From Candidatus Saccharibacteria bacterium UBA5150 (lineage in GTDB: Bacteria; Patescibacteriota; Saccharimonadia; Saccharimonadales; UBA4665), in contig DHXS01000007.1 of assembly GCA_002413795.1 (NCBI GenBank), forward strand, positions 31,858-50,735: a stretch of 18,878 nucleotides of DNA. Direction: 5' to 3'. Positions 14,414-18,878 of this stretch are shown here, in pieces (position 1 is the first letter of the stretch; each line of letters opens with the position of its first letter). Under the pieces are notes generated by a model. It was not told where the DNA came from and searched no databases. It saw only the letters and a list, made by a program, of their open reading frames with translations. Both the position numbers and the translations under genes were made by a program.

Positions 14414-14899
14414 ATGGTGAAAAAGATATTAATATCTGTAGGCATTATTATAGCGATTAGCATAATAGGTGCTGTCTACCTAAGTAACAGAAGCGGTAGC
14501 GAAAGTCAGGTAAATCTTCCTGCATTAATGGCCAACTTAAAAAAGAAATATCCCTCAGTTAAAGAAACCTACATTTATTCAGAAAGTAGAGATCCTAACG
14601 GCAACTTGGGTAAAGCGGGTTACTACACTGCCGGAGCGGAGTTCTATGATACTCGAACTAATACGGAACCGGATGGTAAGGCATTTGGTGCAGATTCCGG
14701 TGGCGCAATAGAGGTTTATGCCAACAGTCCGGATGCATCTAAAAGAGTTGATTACTTAAAAGCCTTCCAGGGCAGCTCATTCCTAGATCCAGGTGCCTTC
14801 AAGCGGATAAACAATATAGTCATTAGGGCATCGAGTAAATATAAGGCCAGCGACCAGACCGACGTTATTCAATACCTAACATCCCAGATAAAACAGTAA
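14414..14899 (+). CDS. Membrane-anchored protein of unknown function
   Basis: I do not recognise this 161-residue protein. It starts with two lysines and one hydrophobic helix (about residues 4-23), so it is probably anchored with its bulk outside the membrane; no lipobox cysteine is present. The outer part is polar and ordered in appearance, with a Tyr-rich middle (YYTAGAEFYDT), GGAIEVYANSP, then KRVDYLKAFQGSSFLDPG and a C-terminal strand-helix NIVIRASSKY and DVIQYLTSQIKQ. AAGGGG lies 4 bases before the ATG, and TATAAT is at 14387-14392. It is the only plus-strand gene, visibly richer in A+T, and uses AGA and ATA codons that neighbours mostly avoid. It converges on ssrA and shares its terminator. 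Confidence 0.75.
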   Translation: MVKKILISVGIIIAISIIGAVYLSNRSGSESQVNLPALMANLKKKYPSVKETYIYSESRDPNGNLGKAGYYTAGAEFYDTRTNTEPDGKAFGADSGGAIEVYANSPDASKRVDYLKAFQGSSFLDPGAFKRINNIVIRASSKYKASDQTDVIQYLTSQIKQ

Positions 14900-14931
14900 C
14901 AAAAAAGCACCAGCATAGCTGATGCGTTTTT
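14900..14931. terminator. Bidirectional terminator between the plus-strand gene and ssrA
   Basis: GCACCAGC (14907-14914), a 3-base loop and GCTGATGC (14918-14925) form an 8-bp stem with one G-T wobble (as G-U in one transcript direction). It is flanked by AAAAAA on the left and TTTTT on the right, giving a U-tract in either direction. It lies directly after the stop of the gene at 14414 and directly after the CCA end of the tmRNA. Confidence 0.85.
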
Positions 14932-15302
14932 GGAGGAGCTGGCGGGTACTGCCCCCGCGTCCGCCGGTTTATTTGGTTAGTCGTCTACAGGCATAGTCCG
15001 CTTGAAAATCTTAGGCAACTAGCTTGAAAGCGAACCAAAAACTAATTGCAGCAGTCCTAATCTTAGCGCAATGAATGGACAATCCATTGCGAGCGTCCAG
15101 ATGATATGACACGCCGTAGCGTTATCTGGGTCACGTTAGGCGTGGTTTACACGTTAAGCGTAAACTGTTGCGAGCTTAGGCATACGAAATGCATCGGCTA
15201 CGCGATTCAAAAACTTTGCAGTTGTTGAGTTTGCCTATACGCTGACAAGCGACCTGCTGATCTAACCGATAAAGTCCAACGTCGAGCTTAAAATTCAGCC
15301 CC
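14931..15302 (-). ncRNA. ssrA: tmRNA (transfer-messenger RNA)
   Basis: The 372-base RNA rescues stalled ribosomes by trans-translation. The 5' end GGGGCUG (15302-15296) pairs with CAGCUCC near the 3' end, including the G3-U wobble recognised by AlaRS, and UCCA is encoded at the end. The D-region ends in the conserved CUCGACG. H2 pairs UUGG, UUUAU and GGUUAG near the 5' end with CUAACC, AUAAA and CCGG before the T-arm. The tag frame starts GCA-AAC at 15234 after UAUAG and runs 26 codons to UAA at 15156-15154. That stop lies in the loop of a hairpin (GUUUAC/GUAAAC), as in E. coli H5. A pseudoknot follows: 15139-15144 with 15110-15115, interleaved with 15124-15129 and 15097-15102. The T-arm stem GCGGG/CCCGC holds an atypical loop GGCAGUA. 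A terminator follows. Confidence 0.94.
15154..15234 (-). other. tmRNA proteolysis-tag reading frame
   Basis: Resume codon GCA followed by AAC gives Ala-Asn, the usual tag opening. The frame encodes ANSTTAKFLNRVADAF, then RMPKLATVYA and UAA, 26 residues in all plus the stop. It ends in a hydrophobic-Ala terminus (VYA) rather than the common LAA. The resume site follows UAUAG, resembling the UAGUC context in other tmRNAs. The frame choice is supported by the stop codon lying in the H5-like hairpin loop. Confidence 0.82.
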
Positions 15303-15312
15303 GTAACAACGT

Positions 15313-15318
15313 ATTATA
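15313..15318 (-). promoter_or_regulatory. -10 element of ssrA
   Basis: A perfect TATAAT on the minus strand, 10 bases before the mature tmRNA 5' end. This leaves a few bases of precursor for RNase P to remove. A TTGACT lies only 8 bases further upstream, too close to be the matching -35 box. Confidence 0.6.
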
Positions 15319-15345
15319 CTACTTTTAGTCAATAAATGCTAGCCC

Positions 15346-15810
15346 CTAGATGCCGAGTTGGTGGTCGCAGGCGCCGACTTTGCCGGGGCGGCAGGTGATG
15401 CGATGCAGATGCTGAAGGCCGGTAACCAGTTGCATTAGCCGGTCGTCGCCGAGGCCGGCGAATTCCTGGTCGAAACTGCGGCGCATGACTGCCGAGGCGG
15501 CTTCGGTGACCTGCATGCCTTTAGGAGTCGGCGTGGTTATGTGCTTGCGACGGTTTTGGGGATCGGCCTTGGATACCAGTAAGTTTTTGGCTTTTAACAG
15601 TTTAATTTGGCGGCTGACACTGGCTTCGGTCTGGCCCAGGCTGTCGGCAATGGCGCGTTGCTGAACGCGCGGATTCCATTCCAACACCATCAGAATTTTG
15701 AACTGGCTGAGGCCGATGCCGAGCTGTTCCTGCAAAACCTGGTCGGACTGGCGGCCCATAACGGCGGCCAGATGATGGAGCAGGTAACTTAGATTATTAG
15801 CAGGGCCCAT
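15346..15810 (-). CDS. MarR-family transcriptional regulator
   Basis: The 154-residue protein has the MarR layout: an N-terminal dimerisation helix, then GLSQFKILMVLEWNP (33-47), a helix-turn-helix (QQRAIADSLGQTEASVSRQIKLL, here split as QQRAIADSLGQ and TEASVSRQIKLL, 50-72) and the wing KADPQNRRKHITTPTPKG (81-98). The D-x-R-x-K-like wing and terminal T-x-x-G are typical. The C-terminal tail carries two cysteines, C140 and C148 (ITCRPGKVGACDH), which could form a redox switch; that is only an inference. The ligand and regulon are unknown. It follows rsmA by 32 bases and has its own promoter, with a dyad centred on the -35 box that suggests autorepression. The ATG is preceded by no SD. Confidence 0.9.
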   Translation of the reverse strand: MGPANNLSYLLHHLAAVMGRQSDQVLQEQLGIGLSQFKILMVLEWNPRVQQRAIADSLGQTEASVSRQIKLLKAKNLLVSKADPQNRRKHITTPTPKGMQVTEAASAVMRRSFDQEFAGLGDDRLMQLVTGLQHLHRITCRPGKVGACDHQLGI

Positions 15811-15854
15811 ACAACCAGTTTATGCCGCTAATACTTAACACGTCAAGTGTTGAG
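15811..15854 (-). promoter_or_regulatory. marR promoter with candidate operator dyad
   Basis: Minus strand: -35 TTGACG (15841-15846), an 18-base spacer and TAAACT (15817-15822), 6 bases before the ATG. The -35 box lies at the centre of an inverted repeat whose arms are CTTAACAC (15834-15841) and GTGTTGAG (15847-15854), matching at 7 of 8 positions. The repeat also covers the stop codon of rsmA. No U-run follows, so a terminator is unlikely. Confidence 0.55.
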
Positions 15855-16628
15855 CACCAGGTAGAGGTTGTGCCATTCTTCCAGGCTTAGGGTTTGTGGG
15901 CGTCGGGTAGGATCGATTTTGGTTTTGTCGCAGATTTCTTTAACAATACTTTTCTCCAGTCGTAGCCCGGCACTGAGGCTGTTGAGCAAGGTTTTGCGGC
16001 GCTGGGAGAAGCCGGCTTTAACCAGATTGAAGAAAGCTTTGGAATCGACATCGTCAAATAGCGGTTGGGGACGGCGTTCCAGGATAAGGATTTGGGAATC
16101 TACTTTGGGCGGCGGCGTGAACAGTTCGGCCGGGACTTCCCTGCCCAGGCTAACCTGCCAGTAGAATTGCGCCGTGACGCTGAGCAAGGACATACTGCCC
16201 GGCTCGGCGGCGACACGCCGGGCAACTTCCTTTTGGATCAGCAGAGCGGCTTTGGTTGGCGGGTTTGGCGTTTCGCTGATCACCCGAATTAGGTTACTGG
16301 TCAGGTAATACGGAATGTTGGCGGCCAGTTTGTAGGCGGGCGGCAGGCTGGTGAAGTCAAACCGGAGAATATCCTGTTGGACGACTTTAAGATTAGGGTT
16401 TTTGACTCTGATTGACAGCAGGGCGGCCAGCTTGGAGTCAAACTCCACCGCTACTACGGTTTTGGCCCGCTTGACCAGCAGTTCGGTCAATGCGCCGAGA
16501 CCCGGGCCAATCTCTAGCACGGTGTCTTCCGCACCTACAGAGGCCGCCTCGCACATCGCCTCCAAGCTTGGCAGGTCGTTCAGCCAGTGCTGGCCCAGCG
16601 ACTTTTTGGGGGGCGGCGAAGCGTCCAT
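15843..16628 (-). CDS. rsmA: 16S rRNA dimethyladenosine transferase RsmA (KsgA)
   Basis: RsmA uses SAM to dimethylate two adjacent adenosines in the 3'-terminal helix 45 of 16S rRNA during 30S maturation. The 261-residue protein has KKSLGQHWL (8-16; the family has GQ-N/H-F-L), the SAM motif VLEIGPGLGALTELL (37-51), VVAVEFDSKLA with the acidic residue for the ribose, QQDILRF, and the catalytic NIPYYLTS (104-111). LIQKEVARR and FTPPPKVDS follow, then a C-terminal helical domain with GFSQRRKTLLNSL. Length matches the family (about 270). Its ATG shares a base with the RpfB-like stop (TAATG), so the two are probably translated from one transcript. Confidence 0.95.
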   Translation of the reverse strand: MDASPPPKKSLGQHWLNDLPSLEAMCEAASVGAEDTVLEIGPGLGALTELLVKRAKTVVAVEFDSKLAALLSIRVKNPNLKVVQQDILRFDFTSLPPAYKLAANIPYYLTSNLIRVISETPNPPTKAALLIQKEVARRVAAEPGSMSLLSVTAQFYWQVSLGREVPAELFTPPPKVDSQILILERRPQPLFDDVDSKAFFNLVKAGFSQRRKTLLNSLSAGLRLEKSIVKEICDKTKIDPTRRPQTLSLEEWHNLYLVLNT

Positions 16629-17866
16629 TACCAGTTACGGTTGTTAACCCAGTGCGAGTAGGCGGCGGCCCAGCTGCCGTAGTGGCCTTCGGCGTAGCCG
16701 TTGCACCAGCGCAATTGGGTGACCGGGTTGCTCTGCCAGTCCGAGCCGGCGCTGCCCATTTTGCTGCCCGGATAGGACTGGCACAGGCCGTAGGCGCCGC
16801 TGCCGTTGCTGGCCGAAGGATTCCAGCCCGACTCGTGGCTGATTATATAGTCGGCGTAGTTATAATCGCCGGGCGCGATGCCGGCCAGAGCCATGTCGCC
16901 TTTGATACCGCTCAGCGAAGTACCGACCACGCTGATTTGGGTGACCGGCGCCTTGGTAACGACTTTCTGGATAACAGTGCGGCCGGTTTCAACATTATTG
17001 GTGATCGTGACCTGATAAGTTACTACCTGCTGGCCGGGCGAGCCCTGCTGGCGAACGGCGCTGGTGCCGTAGGCCAGTGTATTGTCGTTAACCGACTGCA
17101 CGGGGGTGGGTATATCTTCGGTGACGGTTTCGGTTTTAACGCCGGTCCGTATAAATGCCACGTGTATGCCTGGGGTGATGGCCGTGTCGAGGCCCGGCGC
17201 CACCTGGTCATTCTTAATCAGTTTTATGTCCTTCTCTTTGATCAGTCCACGGACCGTTTTGGCATGAGTGCGCAGCGTTACGGGCGTGCCGTAAAGATCA
17301 ACGCTAATCGGCGTGGCGCGGTCAATTACCACCTGTTTGCCGATGGCGCCGGATTGGACGAAATTCTGCACCGGATCGGCGGCCGCGATATCTTCAGGAT
17401 ACAAACTGACGCCGTTCTGCTGGGCGATAGCCCGGCCGGTGGTAGCGGCGCTAAACGTGAAGCTTAATTGCGGGCCGTCGACGATTTCGACCGGCACGGC
17501 ACGGTAAATATTGATACGGAAGCGGTCCTGATGGATGGGTGTGGTCAGTCCCGGCTCAACCACGTCGCCTGGTTTAAGTGTCAGATTAAGCTTTTGTAGC
17601 AGGGCGCCGACGGTCGGCTCTTTGCTGGGCACTATCTGCTGTTGGTGGTCATGCGAAATAATCACCACTTTGGCGTCGTGTACCGGTGGCAGGTTGTTGG
17701 TGTGACGGGCCAGCAGGTAGCCGCCGCCGGTAAGCAAGAGTAAAACACCGATGGCAATTACCGGCACAGCGTGCGGATGGCGGCTGGCTCGTTTAACCTT
17801 CTTGATGCGCCGAGGCAGTCGAACCCGCCTAAAACGCATAAATTTTAATCGCAATCTCTGGAACAT
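16628..17866 (-). CDS. RpfB-like cell-wall protein: DUF348 repeats, G5, transglycosylase domain
   Basis: The 412-residue protein begins with about 30 strongly basic residues, then one membrane helix (about 33-53), so the rest is outside the cell. Three DUF348/YabE-like repeats follow (about 65-130, 131-190, 191-250), then a G5 domain (about 252-325, from KTETVTEDIPTPV to IQKVVTKAPV). The C-terminal lysozyme-like domain contains DYIISHESGWNPSASNGSG, GAYGLCQSYPGSKMGS and NPVTQLRWCNGYA; E345 in SHESG is the likely catalytic acid. C362 and C388 may form a disulfide. The order DUF348 x3, G5, catalytic domain matches actinobacterial RpfB, which cleaves peptidoglycan during resuscitation, although the catalytic domain looks closer to the SLT/RPF-like type. 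It could remodel its own wall or a host's. Confidence 0.85.
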   Translation of the reverse strand: MFQRLRLKFMRFRRVRLPRRIKKVKRASRHPHAVPVIAIGVLLLLTGGGYLLARHTNNLPPVHDAKVVIISHDHQQQIVPSKEPTVGALLQKLNLTLKPGDVVEPGLTTPIHQDRFRINIYRAVPVEIVDGPQLSFTFSAATTGRAIAQQNGVSLYPEDIAAADPVQNFVQSGAIGKQVVIDRATPISVDLYGTPVTLRTHAKTVRGLIKEKDIKLIKNDQVAPGLDTAITPGIHVAFIRTGVKTETVTEDIPTPVQSVNDNTLAYGTSAVRQQGSPGQQVVTYQVTITNNVETGRTVIQKVVTKAPVTQISVVGTSLSGIKGDMALAGIAPGDYNYADYIISHESGWNPSASNGSGAYGLCQSYPGSKMGSAGSDWQSNPVTQLRWCNGYAEGHYGSWAAAYSHWVNNRNW

Positions 17867-17878
17867 CGTCAGATATAA

Positions 17879-17887
17879 ATTGTATCA
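17879..17887 (-). promoter_or_regulatory. Extended -10 element upstream of the RpfB-like gene
   Basis: The minus strand reads TGA-TACAAT (hexamer 17879-17884), 12 bases before the ATG and just after the helicase stop codon. No SD sequence lies in between, and any leader would be about 5 bases. Motif evidence only. Confidence 0.4.
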
Positions 17888-17890
17888 GAC

Positions 17891-18878
17891 TTAGAGCTTT
17901 TCCAGAGGCGCGAAGCTCAGGTTGAGCTTGCGGGCGCCCTTGCCCTTAAAATAGACCACCACTGTGTCGCCCTCGATTTCCATGACCGTGCCCCGGCCGA
18001 AAACCTGGTGCCGCACGCCGTCCCCTTCGCTAAGGTCAGGCACGTAACGCGGTTCATCGGCAAGTTCCGCGCTTTCTGGCGAAGACACTCGAGGCACGAA
18101 TGTGTCTGAGCCGAAAGCTGCGGAACTTGTTTCAAATTTGCCATCAATCTCGCTGAGGAATCTACTGGGCGGGTTATGTTGTACGCCGCCGTAAAGCAGG
18201 CGGCTGGAAGCGTAGGTCATATAAAGTTCCTGGCGGGCCCGCGTCATGCCCACGTAGCACAAGCGGCGCTCCTCTTCCATCTCGCTTTGGTCGTACAGGG
18301 CGCGGGAATGCGGCAGGAGCGATTCTTCGAGGCCGCTCATGAAAACTACCGGGAATTCCAGGCCTTTGGCGGCGTGCAGGGTCATCAGTGTAACAGCGTC
18401 GCCGCTAAAATCGGCGCTATCAATGTCGCTGACCAGGGCGACTTCTTCCAGGAAACCGGCCAGGCCTTCGTCCTGGTACTCACGGGCCACGCTGAGCAGT
18501 TCCTTAGCGTTTTCCTGGCGGGCTTCGCCTTGTGGAGTGCCGTCGTTTAGATAATTTAGATAGTCGATTCGCTTCAACAGTGAGTCGATCAGGCCGGCTA
18601 CCGCGGCGTCCTGGCTGATTTCGCGCAAAGTCGCCAGAATATCGCCCAGCTCACTCAGGGCCTTGCGGGCTTTGGGCGTCAGCTCGGCGCAATTGTCTGA
18701 CTGTTGCAGGGCCTGGAATAGCGACAGCTCAGATGACTGCTGCCATTCAAAGAAGACTTGCAGGCTTTTGGCGCCGATGCCACGGGTCGGCACATTAACG
18801 ATACGCTCAAAGCTGACGCGGTCTTCGGGCTGGAAGATCAGTCTCAAGTAGGCCATGACGTCTTTGATTTCTTTGCGG
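17891..18878 (-). CDS. uvrD: UvrD/PcrA-type DNA helicase, C-terminal part (cut by window edge)
   Basis: This superfamily 1A 3'-5' DNA helicase acts in repair and removal of proteins from DNA. The frame is open to the window edge; the first visible codons give RKEIKDVMAYLRLI, an internal family motif, so the methionine at 18856 is not the real start. About 329 residues are visible. Motif V is VTLMTLHAAKGLEFPVVFMS, with GLEESLLPHSRA after it; motif VI is EEERRLCYVGMTRARQELYM. The end (VRHQVFGRGTVMEIEGDTVV through LSFAPLEKL) is the small Tudor-like C-terminal domain that in PcrA/UvrD binds RNA polymerase. The N-terminal ATPase lobe with Walker A lies outside the window. Choosing between the names pcrA and uvrD is not possible from this part. 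Confidence 0.94.
   Translation of the reverse strand, partial: RKEIKDVMAYLRLIFQPEDRVSFERIVNVPTRGIGAKSLQVFFEWQQSSELSLFQALQQSDNCAELTPKARKALSELGDILATLREISQDAAVAGLIDSLLKRIDYLNYLNDGTPQGEARQENAKELLSVAREYQDEGLAGFLEEVALVSDIDSADFSGDAVTLMTLHAAKGLEFPVVFMSGLEESLLPHSRALYDQSEMEEERRLCYVGMTRARQELYMTYASSRLLYGGVQHNPPSRFLSEIDGKFETSSAAFGSDTFVPRVSSPESAELADEPRYVPDLSEGDGVRHQVFGRGTVMEIEGDTVVVYFKGKGARKLNLSFAPLEKL

Noticed and set aside
14931..15302. A small protein gene or tRNA in the 446-base gap
   Set aside because: Acceptor stem, tag frame, H2 and pseudoknot show that the whole stretch is tmRNA. The tag frame is not a free-standing gene.
15319..15345. TTGACT upstream of ssrA as the -35 box
   Set aside because: It is only 8 bases from the TATAAT, too short for a sigma-70-type promoter.
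16490..17467. A 325-codon open frame on the plus strand
   Set aside because: It is antisense to the RpfB-like gene and the start of rsmA, both with clear domain motifs. Its Gly/Ala/Arg-rich composition is what GC-rich coding DNA gives on the other strand.
1..18878. CRISPR arrays, insertion sequences, integrases or prophage genes
   Set aside because: I saw no regularly spaced repeats, no transposase or recombinase motifs, and no long direct repeats in the window.

Overview
The window reads as chromosomal DNA from a small-genome bacterium of the Candidate Phyla Radiation, most likely Saccharibacteria (TM7). I infer this from diverged but intact housekeeping proteins, a compact gene layout with ATGA/TAATG overlaps, UGA used as a normal stop, and an RpfB-like cell-wall protein. 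No marker was searched, so the lineage call is an inference. Seventeen of the eighteen longer protein genes, and the tmRNA, lie on the minus strand. The text below follows the direction of transcription, from high to low coordinates.

High end (18878 to 14931): the C-terminal part of a UvrD/PcrA helicase (cut by the window edge), an RpfB-like protein with three DUF348-like repeats, a G5 domain and a transglycosylase domain, rsmA (16S rRNA dimethyltransferase), a MarR-family regulator with a dyad over its own -35 box, and the tmRNA gene ssrA. The tmRNA was identified from the sequence by its 7-bp acceptor stem with G3-U wobble, encoded CCA, H2 stem, tag reading frame, stop-codon hairpin, pseudoknot and terminator.

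Middle (14899 to 8509): one plus-strand gene, a membrane-anchored A+T-rich protein of unknown function that converges on ssrA. Then come a membrane-anchored FKBP isomerase, an RRM RNA-binding protein with a long structured leader and a strong terminator, and a trehalase-metG-tatD-cysteine desulfurase cluster.

Low end (8508 to 1): an ATP synthase operon atpF-H-A-G-D-C starting at its own promoter and lacking atpB and atpE, then mnmA, an endonuclease/exonuclease/phosphatase (EEP) protein, an SPFH/band-7 protein, and the first 118 codons of alaS.

Connections: the cysteine desulfurase is the expected sulfur donor for MnmA. AlaRS charges tRNA-Ala and also the tmRNA, whose G3-U pair is the AlaRS identity element. 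The most unusual signals are in the F1 ATPase (beta adenine-pocket aromatics replaced, epsilon without its C-terminal helices but with an N-terminal extension, no a or c subunit genes) and in the tmRNA (canonical D-loop GG and T-loop UUC both absent). In addition, -10-like hexamers lie 6-9 bases before many start codons, which suggests leaderless transcripts.
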